From the NCBI RefSeq assembly GCF_002102155.1, contig NZ_LQOU01000010.1, positions 124,001-188,000 on the forward strand: a stretch of 64,000 bases of DNA, read 5' to 3'. This DNA comes from Mycobacterium europaeum. Lineage in GTDB: Bacteria; Actinomycetota; Actinomycetes; Mycobacteriales; Mycobacteriaceae. Below are positions 9,469-18,549 of this stretch, in pieces (positions within the stretch are counted from its first letter, which is position 1; the number at the start of each line of letters is the position of its first letter). The notes beneath the pieces are model-generated. The model did no database searches and was not told the DNA's origin. It was given only the letters and a program-made list of their open reading frames with translations. The position numbers and the translations under genes were made by a program.

Positions 9469-10053
9469 ATGGCTGCCACGACGTCGTTGGCCGAACGGAA
9501 ACGCACGGCGATGCGTCAGCGCATCGCGGACGCCGCCGCTCAGCTGGTCGCCGACCGCGGACTGGCCGCGACGACGGTGGAGCGCATCGCGGACGAGGCC
9601 GACATCGGGCGGGCGACCTTCTTCCGGTACTTCAACTCCAAGGAAGACGCCGTCGCCGAGGGCATGACCGCCCACTGGCTCAACAGGATCACCACTGCCC
9701 TGGCGGCCCAGCCGGAGCACCTGAGCGCCATCGACGCGGTCATCGGCGCCTTCGCCGAGCTCGCCGCCGGATCCGCCGACATCGAGCACCAGATCCGCGA
9801 ACTGGCCATCCTCACAAGGTCTTCCGAGACACTGGACGCCTGGACACTCCACATCTATGTGCGCTATGAACGGGCCATCGCCGACCTCATCGCGCCGCGC
9901 CTACAGCGGTTGGCCGCGCAGGACCCCAGGCCCCGCCTGATCGGTGCGCTGGCGATGGCCACCGTCCGCATCGCTCTGGACGACTGGCTCAGTCACGGGG
10001 GATCGCTACCGGACCGCGTCGGTCAGGGGCTTGCGGCGATCACGCTCGCGTGA
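9469..10053 (+). CDS. TetR/AcrR family regulator
   Basis: A 194-residue repressor with an N-terminal helix-turn-helix (about residues 12-58: RQRIADAAAQLV, then ATTVERIADEADIGRATFFRY and FNSKEDAV). The ligand-binding half shows no enzyme motif. The frame stays open far upstream, but the ATG at 9469 follows GCGGGGGA and gives the normal TetR length. It is divergent from the DUF1214/sulfotransferase operon, with two matching palindromes in the 60-bp gap, so it probably controls that operon and itself. Confidence 0.9.
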   Translation: MAATTSLAERKRTAMRQRIADAAAQLVADRGLAATTVERIADEADIGRATFFRYFNSKEDAVAEGMTAHWLNRITTALAAQPEHLSAIDAVIGAFAELAAGSADIEHQIRELAILTRSSETLDAWTLHIYVRYERAIADLIAPRLQRLAAQDPRPRLIGALAMATVRIALDDWLSHGGSLPDRVGQGLAAITLA

Positions 10054-10064
10054 TTCGACCGGTA

Positions 10065-10646
10065 TCAACCTTTGAGTGCCTCGACGATGAGCCGCGTCGT
10101 GAGCTCGGCTCGGTGTCGTGAATACCGTTGCGGGTCGGACAGGATCGGATAGACGACGCCGCCGACGATCGCGTCCGCGGCCGACTCGGCGGTCGGCTCG
10201 TCGATGCCGTCGGCAAGGATCCGTGCCCGGACACCCTCGTGCAGGGGCTCACTGAATCCGGCGCGCAGTTTGGCCGCGGTCTCCTCGTGTTCCATGCCCG
10301 CGGTGGTCAAGATCCGCAGCATGGCCGAACCGCGGGCCGTCGTCAGGGTCGTGGCGAGCTTGCGCACCCAGCCCACCAAATCGGCCGCCAGATCGTTGGT
10401 GTGATTGACCGCCGCGAGGAGCTGGTCGGCGTCCTCGAGCATGACGTCGGCGACCAGGGCCGGTCGGCTGGGCCACCAGCGATAGATGGTCTGCTTGCCG
10501 ACCCCGGCCCGAGCGGCGACCGCCTCGATGGTCAGACCGTCGAACCCCCGCTCCAGAAGCAGTTCGCGCGTGGCGGTGACGATCGCCGTGCGCGACTTCT
10601 CGCTGCGCCGCCGCGGCGGGCTCACTCGGCTGAGATCGCTTGGCAT
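10065..10646 (-). CDS. TetR/AcrR family regulator of the catabolic cluster
   Basis: A 193-residue TetR protein. Its helix-turn-helix is very typical ([20 protein letters not shown], then [22 protein letters not shown], residues about 18-62). It is convergent with the preceding TetR gene (11-bp gap) and divergent from the acyl-CoA dehydrogenase gene. A strong palindrome lies in its upstream region at 10709-10734, and the core of that palindrome recurs upstream of the FadD gene 12 kb away. I infer that this protein is the regulator of the 10.8-22.8 kb block. The ligand is probably an acyl-CoA intermediate. Confidence 0.9.
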   Translation of the reverse strand: MPSDLSRVSPPRRRSEKSRTAIVTATRELLLERGFDGLTIEAVAARAGVGKQTIYRWWPSRPALVADVMLEDADQLLAAVNHTNDLAADLVGWVRKLATTLTTARGSAMLRILTTAGMEHEETAAKLRAGFSEPLHEGVRARILADGIDEPTAESAADAIVGGVVYPILSDPQRYSRHRAELTTRLIVEALKG

Positions 10647-10708
10647 ATGGTGATCCTCACTGCCGCGGTGGCCCGCTTTACATAGCCTGACTGCCCCCGG
10701 TAGTCTGC

Positions 10709-10734
10709 CACAAGACGAGACGGTCCGTCTTGTG
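10709..10734. promoter_or_regulatory. Palindromic operator, copy 1
   Basis: Perfect 9-bp arms, CACAAGACG (10709-10717) and CGTCTTGTG (10726-10734), flank an 8-bp centre. Nested inside is a second palindrome, AGACGG-T-CCGTCT (10718-10730). The 19 bases at 10713-10731 (AGACGAGACGGTCCGTCTT) are repeated exactly at 22782-22800. It lies between the TetR start (10646) and the acyl-CoA dehydrogenase start (10790), a fitting place for control of both. Confidence 0.82.
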
Positions 10735-10789
10735 AGTCGGAAGGGTAGCAGTCGGTGCGGCCAACCTTAGCCACCTCTCGGCCGTCATC

Positions 10790-13015
10790 GTGACCCTCGG
10801 ATTGAGCCCTGAGCAGCAGGAGCTCAGCGCTGCCGTCGGACAGTTCGCCGCCCGGCACGCGCCCATCGCCGCCACCCGCGACAGCTTCGACGACCTCGCG
10901 GCGGGGCGGCGGCCGGCGTGGTGGAAGGCGCTGGTCGGCAACGGGTTTCATGCGGTGCACCTGCCCGAAAGCGTTGGCGGGCAGGGCGGCCGGCTGATCG
11001 ACGCCGCGTGCGTTCTCGAGGCGGTGGGCAAGGCGCTGTTGCCGGGGCCGCTGTTGCCGACCGTCGCCGCCGGGGCCGTTGCGTTGCTGGCCGACGCGAC
11101 GCCCGCGGCCGAGGCGCTACTGCGCGACCTGGCCGCCGGCGCCACCGCGGCGGTCGTGCTTCCCGACGAAGGCGCCTTCAGCGCGCGCTCCCACGACGGG
11201 GGGTGGCTGGTCACCGGCGCGTCGGAGGTGACCGCGGGCGTGTGCGCGGCGCGGACCGTGCTGGTCGGGGCCCACACCGACGGCGACGGCCTGGTCTGGG
11301 TGCCGGTCGACACCGAAAAGACCGGCGTGACAGCCGAACCCGTGAACGGCACCGACCTCGTCGCCGACGCCGGGGTCTTGCGACTGGACGCCTACCGGGC
11401 CGCGGGCTCGGAGGTGCTGACCGGAATAGACCACGACCGCGCGCGGTGCGTCACGCTGGGCTTACTGGCCAGCGCGATGTCCGGCATCGTCCAGTGGTGC
11501 GTCGAAGCGGTGACCGCGCACCTGCGGATCCGCGAACAGTTCGGCAAGGTGATCGGCACGTTCCAGGCCCTGCAGCACAACGCCGCGATGCTGTTGGTCA
11601 GCAGCGAACTGGCCACCGCCGCGGCCTGGGATGCGGTGCGGGCCGCCGACGAACCGATCGAGCAGCACCAGATGGCGGCCGCGGGTGCGGCGGTGATCGC
11701 GATATCGCCGGTGCCCGACCTCGTCCTGGACGCGTTGACCATGTTCGGCGCGATCGGCTTCACCTGGGAGCACGACCTGCACCTGTACTGGCGGCGGGCG
11801 ATCAGCCTCGCGGCCTCGATCGGCCCGGCGAATCGTTGGGCCAGGCGGCTGGGGGAGCTGACCTGCACCCGGCAACGCGACATGTCGGTCGACCTCGGGG
11901 CCGCGGAAGCGGAGTTCCGGGCGTGGGTGGCCGAGACCCTTGACGCCGCAATGCAGTTGCGCAACGACACGCCGGCGCCGCACGGCGACTACCCGGACCA
12001 GGCCTCCGGGCCCCAGCGCACGTTGATGGCCGACGCCGGCCTGATCGCGCCGCACTGGCCGGCGCCGTGGGGCGTCGATGCGGGTCCCCTCAAGCAGCTC
12101 ATCATCGACGAAGAGTTCGCCAAGCGGCCCGGGCTGGTCCGGACGTCGCTCAACATCGCCGAGTGGATCCTGCCCTCGGTGCTGGCCGCCGCGCCAAAGG
12201 ACCTGCAAGAAAAGCTGATTCCGCCGACCCAACGCGGCGAGATTCATTGGTGCCAGCTGTTCAGCGAGTCGGGCGCCGGCTCCGACCTCGCGTCGCTGGC
12301 CACCCGGGCAACCAAGGTCGACGGCGGTTGGCGGATCAACGGCCACAAGATCTGGACGTCGTTGGCGCAGTACGCCGACCTTGGCGCGCTGCTGGCGCGC
12401 ACCGACCCCGAAGCCAGCAAGCACCGTGGCATCGGTTACTTCATCCTGGATATGCGGTCGCCCGGCATTGAGATCCAGCCGATCAAAACGGCCACCGGGC
12501 AGGAGCACTTCAACGAGGTGTTCCTCAACGACGTCTTCGTCCCCGACGACATGTTGCTGGGCGCCCCCAGCGACGGCTGGAACCTGGCGATCGCGACAAT
12601 GGCCGAAGAGCGCTCCGCCATCAGCGGATACGTCAAGTTCGACCGCGCGGCGGCGTTGCGCCGGCTGGCAGCCGAACCGGGACCCGACCGCGACGACGCG
12701 CTGCGCGCGCTCGGCGAACTGGACGCGTACACCAACGCCATCAAGGCGCTGGGCGTGCGGGAGACCATCCGGTTGCTCGACGGCCAGGTGTCGGGCCCGG
12801 CGTCCAGCATCGCCAAGGTCGCGATGAACGTGCTGTTGCGCAAGACCTTCGAGGCCACACTGCGCTTGACCGGTCGGGCGGCGATGGTCGCCGACGCCGA
12901 CCCCGACATCGTCGAGCGCTACCTGCACCTGCCCGCCGAGTTGATCGGCGGGGGTACCCGCGAAATTCAGCTGAACATCATCGCGCAGATGATCCTCGGA
13001 CTACCCCGGAAGTAG
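10790..13015 (+). CDS. Two-domain (fused) acyl-CoA dehydrogenase, FadE type
   Basis: A 741-residue flavoenzyme made of two acyl-CoA dehydrogenase domains in tandem (about residues 1-365 and 372-741), as in the mycobacterial FadE6/FadE22/FadE34 type. It should introduce the alpha,beta double bond into an acyl-CoA. The second domain keeps the FAD/substrate signature CQLFSESGAGSDLASLATRA with INGHKIWTS, and the C-terminal GGGTREIQLNIIAQ. The first domain is more diverged; it has REQFGKVIGTFQALQH and GAIGFTWEHDLHLY but lacks the canonical FAD loop. FadE34-like enzymes work on steroid side chains, so bulky substrates are plausible. The start is a GTG at 10790, and it is the first gene of the operon. 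Confidence 0.93.
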   Translation: MTLGLSPEQQELSAAVGQFAARHAPIAATRDSFDDLAAGRRPAWWKALVGNGFHAVHLPESVGGQGGRLIDAACVLEAVGKALLPGPLLPTVAAGAVALLADATPAAEALLRDLAAGATAAVVLPDEGAFSARSHDGGWLVTGASEVTAGVCAARTVLVGAHTDGDGLVWVPVDTEKTGVTAEPVNGTDLVADAGVLRLDAYRAAGSEVLTGIDHDRARCVTLGLLASAMSGIVQWCVEAVTAHLRIREQFGKVIGTFQALQHNAAMLLVSSELATAAAWDAVRAADEPIEQHQMAAAGAAVIAISPVPDLVLDALTMFGAIGFTWEHDLHLYWRRAISLAASIGPANRWARRLGELTCTRQRDMSVDLGAAEAEFRAWVAETLDAAMQLRNDTPAPHGDYPDQASGPQRTLMADAGLIAPHWPAPWGVDAGPLKQLIIDEEFAKRPGLVRTSLNIAEWILPSVLAAAPKDLQEKLIPPTQRGEIHWCQLFSESGAGSDLASLATRATKVDGGWRINGHKIWTSLAQYADLGALLARTDPEASKHRGIGYFILDMRSPGIEIQPIKTATGQEHFNEVFLNDVFVPDDMLLGAPSDGWNLAIATMAEERSAISGYVKFDRAAALRRLAAEPGPDRDDALRALGELDAYTNAIKALGVRETIRLLDGQVSGPASSIAKVAMNVLLRKTFEATLRLTGRAAMVADADPDIVERYLHLPAELIGGGTREIQLNIIAQMILGLPRK

Positions 13016-13023
13016 GACCGCGC

Positions 13024-14232
13024 ATGGGATTACGTGGAGAGGCCGCGATCGTCGGCTACGTCGAGCTGCCGCCCGAGCGGCTCAACAAGGCCTCGCTCGC
13101 CCCGTTCGCGATCGAGCAATGGGCGGAGCTGTCCGCGGCCGCCCTCGAAGACGCCGGATTGCCCGGCGACGCGGTCAACGGCATCGTGGCGTCGCACCTG
13201 GCGGAGTCCGAGATCTTCGTGCCGTCCACCATCGCCGAATACCTGGGCGTCGGCGCGCGATTCGCCGAGCACGTCGACCTCGGCGGCGCCAGCGCGGCGG
13301 CCATGGTCTGGCGCGCCGCCGCGGCGATCGAGCTGGGCATCTGTGACGCGGTCTTGTGCGCGCTGCCGGCCCGATACATCACGCCGTCTTCGAAGAAGAA
13401 GCCCAGGCCGATGGTGGACGCGATGTTCTTCGGGTCGTCGAGCAACCAATACGGTTCTCCCCAGGCCGAATTCGAGATCCCCTACGGCAATCTCGGGCAG
13501 AACGGGCCCTACGGGCAGGTGGCCCAACGCTACGCGGCCGTGTACGGCTACGACGAGCGGGCGATGGCCAAGATCGTCGTCGACCAGCGGGTCAACGCCA
13601 ACCACACCGAGGGCGCGATCTGGAAGGACAAACCGCTGACGGTCGACGACGTCCTGGCCAGCCCCGTGATCGCCGACCCGCTGCACATGCTGGAGATCGT
13701 GATGCCCTGCGTCGGTGGTGCCGCGGTGGTCGTCGCCAACGCCGACCTGGCCAGGCGCGCGCGCCATCGGCCCGTGTGGATCAAGGGATTCGGCGAACAC
13801 GTCCCGTTCAAGACCCCGACCTACGCCAAGGATCTGCTGCACACCCCCATCGTCGAGGCAGCCGACACCGCGTTCGCGATGACCGGGCTGACCCGCGAGC
13901 AGATGGACATGGTGTCCATCTACGACTGCTACACCATCACCGTGCTGCTGTCGCTGGAGGACGCGGGCTTCTGCGAGAAGGGCAAAGGCATGGAATTCGT
14001 CGCCGGCCATGACCTGACCTTCCGCGGCGACTTCCCGCTCAACACCGCAGGCGGGCAATTGGGTTTCGGTCAGGCCGGACTCGCCGGCGGCATGCACCAT
14101 GTCTGCGACGCCACCCGCCAGATCATGGGTCGCGCGGGTGCGGCGCAGGTCGCCGACTGTCACCGCGCCTTCGTGTCCGGCAACGGCGGCATCCTGTCGG
14201 AGCAAACCACGCTGATACTCGAGGGGGATTGA
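13024..14232 (+). CDS. Thiolase-like lipid-transfer (Ltp) protein, probable partner of a DUF35 protein
   Basis: A 402-residue thiolase-fold protein of the SCP-x/Ltp group. Some members of this group act as thiolases and others (Ltp2) as retro-aldolases with a DUF35 partner in steroid side-chain removal. It has SIYDCYTITVLLSLEDAGF, NTAGGQLGFGQ and a C-terminal SGNGGILSEQ. At the place where thiolases carry the nucleophilic Cys (usually within a C-A-S/T-G type turn) this protein reads DLGGASAAAM, with no Cys. That favours an aldolase-type or non-thiolytic role, as for Ltp2 (inference). It begins 8 bp after the FadE gene and is followed after 7 bp by a DUF35 gene. Confidence 0.87.
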   Translation: MGLRGEAAIVGYVELPPERLNKASLAPFAIEQWAELSAAALEDAGLPGDAVNGIVASHLAESEIFVPSTIAEYLGVGARFAEHVDLGGASAAAMVWRAAAAIELGICDAVLCALPARYITPSSKKKPRPMVDAMFFGSSSNQYGSPQAEFEIPYGNLGQNGPYGQVAQRYAAVYGYDERAMAKIVVDQRVNANHTEGAIWKDKPLTVDDVLASPVIADPLHMLEIVMPCVGGAAVVVANADLARRARHRPVWIKGFGEHVPFKTPTYAKDLLHTPIVEAADTAFAMTGLTREQMDMVSIYDCYTITVLLSLEDAGFCEKGKGMEFVAGHDLTFRGDFPLNTAGGQLGFGQAGLAGGMHHVCDATRQIMGRAGAAQVADCHRAFVSGNGGILSEQTTLILEGD

Positions 14233-14239
14233 TTCCGAC

Positions 14240-14653
14240 ATGACCACCTTTGAGCGCCCGATGCCGGTCAAAACGCCTACCACCGCCCCGTTTTGGGACG
14301 CACTGGCGCAGCACCGCATCGTGATCCAGTATTCGCCCTCGCTGGGAAGCTACGTGTTCTACCCGCGGGTGCGCGCGCCGCGCACGCTCGCCGATGACCT
14401 GGAGTGGCGAGAGATCTCCGGCATGGGGACGTTGTATTCCTACACGGTGGCGCGGCGCCCGGTCAGCCCGCACTTCGCAGACGCGGTTCCGCAGCTGCTG
14501 GCGATCGTCGAATGGGACGAGGGGCCAAGGTTTTCCACCGAAATGGTCAACGTCGACCCCGCCGACCTCAGGGTGGGGATGCGGGTGAAACCGGTGTTCT
14601 TCGACTACCCCGAGCACGACGTCACGATGTTGCGCTACGAGCCGGCCGACTGA
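14240..14653 (+). CDS. DUF35 OB-fold protein lacking the zinc ribbon cysteines
   Basis: The 137-residue protein belongs to the DUF35 (zinc ribbon plus OB-fold) family that forms complexes with thiolase-like Ltp proteins. The OB-fold part is normal (GMGTLYSYTVARRPVSPHF, LAIVEWDEG, DLRVGMRVKPVFF). The N-terminal ribbon region, residues 25-50, reads HRIVIQYSPSLGSYVFYPR, and all four Cys usually seen there are gone; the whole protein has no cysteine. It lies 7 bp after the Ltp-like gene and is surely its partner. The second DUF35 protein of this block keeps the four Cys. Confidence 0.85.
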   Translation: MTTFERPMPVKTPTTAPFWDALAQHRIVIQYSPSLGSYVFYPRVRAPRTLADDLEWREISGMGTLYSYTVARRPVSPHFADAVPQLLAIVEWDEGPRFSTEMVNVDPADLRVGMRVKPVFFDYPEHDVTMLRYEPAD

Positions 14654-14659
14654 TCTCGC

Positions 14660-14715
14660 CGAGGGTGCGGCCAGCCGCACACGCGAGCCCGAAAGTGCGG
14701 CGAGCCGCACCCTCG
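14660..14715. repeat. Nested inverted repeat between DUF35 and amidohydrolase genes
   Basis: Perfect 12-bp arms, CGAGGGTGCGGC (14660-14671) and GCCGCACCCTCG (14704-14715), enclose two smaller hairpins of identical design, GTGCGGC-N2-GCCGCAC at 14665-14680 and 14695-14710. It can fold either as one long stem or as two short ones. There is no T-run, as is usual in mycobacterial terminators. It probably attenuates or ends transcription between two parts of the cluster, or is a dispersed intergenic repeat. Confidence 0.65.
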
Positions 14716-14880
14716 CCACAGCGACTATTAGTCCGTAGCCGGCGCCGGAATCGCCGGACCACCTATGTGGGCAGGCCGCATTGCACGGCAATCGAACACA
14801 GCGATGCTGGCGCCGAGCTGGCGGTTGACACTGTGATCGGCGCCATTATCTACTAGTCGCAGATCATCGAGGAGCGCGGC

Positions 14881-16218
14881 ATGAACAAGGACGACTTGAT
14901 CCTGATCAGCGTGGACGATCACATCGCGGAGCCCGCCGACATGTTCGACGCGCACGTCCCCGCCAAGTACAAAGACCGCGCGCCCCGGGTGGTCGTCGAA
15001 CCCGACGGCGTCCAGCAGTGGTACTACGGCGACGTCCGCGGCCGGAACATGGGCCTGAACGCCGTGGCGGGCAAGCCCCGCGAGATGTACAACATCGACG
15101 CCTCCCGCTACGACGAGATGCGCCCCGGCTGCTTCAACGTCGACGAACGGGTCCGTGACATGAACGCCGGCGGGCAGCTGGCCGGCCTGAACTTCCCGAA
15201 CTTCACCGGCTTCTCCGGTCAGGTCCTCAACCAGGGCCCCGACCGTGCGGTCAACCTGGTGATGATCAAGGCCTACAACGACTGGCACGTCGACGAGTGG
15301 TGCGCGGCCTACCCGGGCCGATTCATCCCCTGCGGCATCCTGCCCCTGTTCGACGTGGCCGAGGCGGCCACGGAGGTCAAGCGCCTCGCCGACAAGGGCT
15401 GCCATGCAGTGACGTTCTCGGAGAATCCAGAGGCGTTGCAAATGCCCAGCATTCACACCAAGTACTGGTACCCGCTGTTCGAGGCGGTCTGCGAGAACAA
15501 CACGGTGCTGTGCACGCATGTCGGCTCCGCGTCGCGCTCGCCGCAGGTGTCGACGGACGCCCCGCCCAGTGTGCAGATGACGGCGTCGTCGATGATGAGC
15601 ATGTTCACCTTCACCGAGCTGATCTGGGCCGAGTTCTGGGCGGACTTCCCCCAGCTGAAGTTCTCGCTCACCGAGGGCGACGTCGGCTGGATACCGTACT
15701 TCCTGTGGCGCGCCGAACATGTCTACAACCGCCATTCGGGGTGGACGCAGGCCAAGTTCCCGCCCGGTTACAGCGGGCCGGCCGACGTGTTCAAGCGGCA
15801 CTTCTACACGTGCTTCATCAGCGACAAGGTCGGCGTGCGCAACATGGATTGGTTCAACGCGGACATGCTGTGCTGGGAGTCCGACTTTCCCCACTCGGAC
15901 AGCAACTGGCCGTTCGCGCCCGAGGATGTGATGGAGACCATGGGGCATCTCGATGACCGGGTCATCGACAAGATCACGCACGAAAACGCCATGGCCGCCT
16001 ACTCGTTCGACCCGTTCCGGCACATTCCGAGGGAACATGCCCGCGCCGGTTACCTGCGCGCGCAGGCCGCCGACGTCGACGTGGTGACGCATGTGGGCCG
16101 CCGGGCCAGCCAGCGCGATCGGGACGCGTGGACCCGGATGACCCAATTCGCCCTGCAGTCGCAGGTGACGGCCGAAGCCGCCGGAATTTCGGGGCGCGCC
16201 ACCACCCTGGGCAATTGA
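14881..16218 (+). CDS. Amidohydrolase family (amidohydrolase-2) metal-dependent hydrolase
   Basis: A 445-residue TIM-barrel protein of the amidohydrolase-2 type, which contains hydrolases and non-oxidative decarboxylases. It has the N-terminal metal motif as SVDDHIAEPADMF, the histidine strand VLCTHVGSAS, and the C-terminal acidic motif WESDFPHSDSNWP. Genes of this type are common in mycobacterial operons with CoA-transferases and Ltp proteins, where ring opening or C-C hydrolysis has been suggested. Its exact reaction cannot be told. It follows a 227-bp gap with a nested inverted repeat; the ATG is preceded by GAGGAGCGGC. The CoA-transferase gene starts 2 bp after its stop, so they are one operon. 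Confidence 0.88.
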   Translation: MNKDDLILISVDDHIAEPADMFDAHVPAKYKDRAPRVVVEPDGVQQWYYGDVRGRNMGLNAVAGKPREMYNIDASRYDEMRPGCFNVDERVRDMNAGGQLAGLNFPNFTGFSGQVLNQGPDRAVNLVMIKAYNDWHVDEWCAAYPGRFIPCGILPLFDVAEAATEVKRLADKGCHAVTFSENPEALQMPSIHTKYWYPLFEAVCENNTVLCTHVGSASRSPQVSTDAPPSVQMTASSMMSMFTFTELIWAEFWADFPQLKFSLTEGDVGWIPYFLWRAEHVYNRHSGWTQAKFPPGYSGPADVFKRHFYTCFISDKVGVRNMDWFNADMLCWESDFPHSDSNWPFAPEDVMETMGHLDDRVIDKITHENAMAAYSFDPFRHIPREHARAGYLRAQAADVDVVTHVGRRASQRDRDAWTRMTQFALQSQVTAEAAGISGRATTLGN

Positions 16219-16220
16219 AC

Positions 16221-18548
16221 GTGACAGCAGGAGCGCCGTTCGCGGACTGGCGTGTGCTGGAGCTGTCCAACGGGGTCGCCGTGTCCTACTGCGGCAAGAT
16301 GTTCGCCGATGCGGGCGCCGAGGTGGTCAAGATCGAATCGCCGCAGGGCGATTCGATGCGCGAGCGGTCGGCCGGCGGACCGGCCGGGGCGTTGTTCGCC
16401 TACCTGGCCGCGGCCAAGAGATCGGTGATCGACAGCGGCCAGGCGGAGATCGCCGCGCTGTTCGCCGGTGCCGACATCGTGCTCACCGACTTGACCGACG
16501 GATGGACGCTCGACGAGATCACCGCCCACACCGGCGCTTCGGCCGTGGTGGTCGCCGTGACACCGTTCGGCACGACGGGACCCTACGTCGACGATCGGGT
16601 GATCGCCAACGAGTTCATCCTGCAGGCGTTGTGCGGATCGACCGCCGGCCGCGGCTGGCCGGAGGACGAACCGGTGCAGGCGGGCGGGCAGCTCGGCGAG
16701 TGGCTGGCGGGCACCTTCGCGGCCGCGGTCACCGCGGCGACCGCCCGGCACGCCGCGCGCAGCGGGCGCGGCGAGGTCATCGACGTCTCGACGTACGAGG
16801 CGATGGTCATCGCGATGGGCGGCCTGTCCGCCATGTCGGCCAGCGTCTTGGGCGCGGACTCCCTGTTGGGGCGGCGCAGCCTGGAACTGCCCTCGATCGT
16901 CCCCACCGCCGACGGCCTGGTGGGCTTCTGCACCATCACCGCGCAGCAGTTCCAGGACTTCCTGGTGCTGATCGAGCGTGCCGATCTCCTCGACGATGCC
17001 GAACTGGCCTCGTTCGACGGGCGCGTCGCCCGCCGCGACGAATTCCTCGAGATGGTCACGCAGTGGACCCGGTCGCGCACCACCCAGGAGATCGTCGACC
17101 TCGCGGTCGCCTTCCGAATCCCGGTGGCGCCGATTGGAACACCCGAAATGCTGCCGGAGATCGACCATTTCGTGGAGCGCGAGGTGTTCGTCGAATCCGG
17201 GGCGGGCGGGTTGCAGCCGAGGGTGCCGTATCGCAGCGATGAGATGACGACCAGGCCGCCGGGGCCCCCGCCGCGGCTCGGCGCCGACAATGGCCGCGTC
17301 GACTGGCCACCGCGGAACAACCCACGGCGCGGGGCGGACACTCTGCCGCTGGCGGACACGCGGATCACCGACTTCACCGCCTTCTGGGCGGGGCCGGTCG
17401 CCACCCAACTGCTGGGCGCCCTGGGCGCCGACGTGATCAAGGTCGAGGGCGTCCGGCGGCCCGACGGCATGCGGTTCTCCGCCGGGCGCCCACCCAGCTG
17501 GGATCAGTGGTGGGAGTGGGGCCCGGTCTTTCTGTGCAGCAACAACAACAAGCGCGCCGTCAGCGTCGAACTCAGTACCGAGGCGGGGCGGGCCATCGCG
17601 CTGGAGCTCGTCGCCGCAAGCGATCTCGTTCTCGAGAACTTCTCGCCACGGGTGATGACCAACTTCGGCCTGGGCTGGGATGCCGTGCGAGCGGCCAACC
17701 CGCGCGCCGTCATGGTGCGGATGCCCGCCTTCGGACTCGACGGTCCCTGGCGTGACCGCGTGGGCTTCGCCCAGACGATGGAGCAGGCGACCGGCATGGC
17801 GTGGATGACCGGACACCGCGACGGCCCCCCGGTGATTCCCCGTGGCGTGTGCGACCCGATCGCGGGCCTGCACGCGGCGTTCGCCGCGGTGGCCGCACTG
17901 GTGCTCCGCGACCGCGACGGGCGCGGGATGCACGTCGAATCCACCATGGTGGAGGCGGCGCTGAACGTGGCCGCCGAGATGCTGGTCGAATACTCACGCA
18001 ACGGAATCAAGATGCGCCGCAACGGCAACCGCGGCCCCGGCGCCAACCCGCAGGGCGTCTACCGCTGCCGCGGAGAGGACGACTGGGTGGCACTGGCCGC
18101 GGTGGACGACGACGCCCGCGCGGCGCTGGCCCGGCTGCTCGGCCGGCCGGACCTCGGGGCCGACGACTGGCGTGAGCAACCGGACGAAATCGACAAGCTG
18201 ATCTCCGACTGGACCGCACGGCGGGCGGTGACCGAAGCGGTCGACGCGTTGCGCGCGGCGGGGGTGGCGGCGGCGCGTGTCACGCCGGCCCCGGAACTGC
18301 TGCGCGATCCGCACCTGCACGCGCGGGCCTTCTGGGAGCAAGTCGACCATCCGGTCGCCGGCTCCTTCCTGTGCACCGGCATGCCGTTCACGTTCCTGGG
18401 CCGGCCGCGGCGCTGGATCCGCCGGGTACCGCCGCTGTACGGCCAGCACACCGAGGAGGTCCTCACCGGCCTGCTGGGACGCAGCCAACAGGATCTGTCC
18501 GCGCTGCGGGAGTCGGGAACCATCAGCGCCAGGCCGGCGGGCCTGTGA
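16221..18548 (+). CDS. Tandem two-domain family III CoA-transferase (CaiB/BaiF)
   Basis: The 775-residue protein is two complete family III CoA-transferase domains in a row (about residues 1-375 and 380-775). Each begins with the V-L-E-L or I-T-D-F strand, then FADAGAEVVKIE or LGALGADVIKVE. In domain 1 the catalytic Asp lies in GEVIDVSTYEA; in domain 2 the same place reads GMHVESTMVEA, with Glu instead of Asp. Only domain 1 may therefore form the usual acyl-aspartyl intermediate (inference). M. tuberculosis has a similar fused protein, Rv1866, as I recall it. The GTG start at 16221 is chosen because it begins 2 bp after the upstream stop; the frame is open further upstream. Confidence 0.9.
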   Translation: MTAGAPFADWRVLELSNGVAVSYCGKMFADAGAEVVKIESPQGDSMRERSAGGPAGALFAYLAAAKRSVIDSGQAEIAALFAGADIVLTDLTDGWTLDEITAHTGASAVVVAVTPFGTTGPYVDDRVIANEFILQALCGSTAGRGWPEDEPVQAGGQLGEWLAGTFAAAVTAATARHAARSGRGEVIDVSTYEAMVIAMGGLSAMSASVLGADSLLGRRSLELPSIVPTADGLVGFCTITAQQFQDFLVLIERADLLDDAELASFDGRVARRDEFLEMVTQWTRSRTTQEIVDLAVAFRIPVAPIGTPEMLPEIDHFVEREVFVESGAGGLQPRVPYRSDEMTTRPPGPPPRLGADNGRVDWPPRNNPRRGADTLPLADTRITDFTAFWAGPVATQLLGALGADVIKVEGVRRPDGMRFSAGRPPSWDQWWEWGPVFLCSNNNKRAVSVELSTEAGRAIALELVAASDLVLENFSPRVMTNFGLGWDAVRAANPRAVMVRMPAFGLDGPWRDRVGFAQTMEQATGMAWMTGHRDGPPVIPRGVCDPIAGLHAAFAAVAALVLRDRDGRGMHVESTMVEAALNVAAEMLVEYSRNGIKMRRNGNRGPGANPQGVYRCRGEDDWVALAAVDDDARAALARLLGRPDLGADDWREQPDEIDKLISDWTARRAVTEAVDALRAAGVAAARVTPAPELLRDPHLHARAFWEQVDHPVAGSFLCTGMPFTFLGRPRRWIRRVPPLYGQHTEEVLTGLLGRSQQDLSALRESGTISARPAGL

Positions 18549-18549
18549 C

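Noticed and set aside
16050..17933. Open frame of 627 codons on the minus strand
   Set aside because: Antisense to the CoA-transferase gene, which has clear family motifs. The translation is of low complexity.
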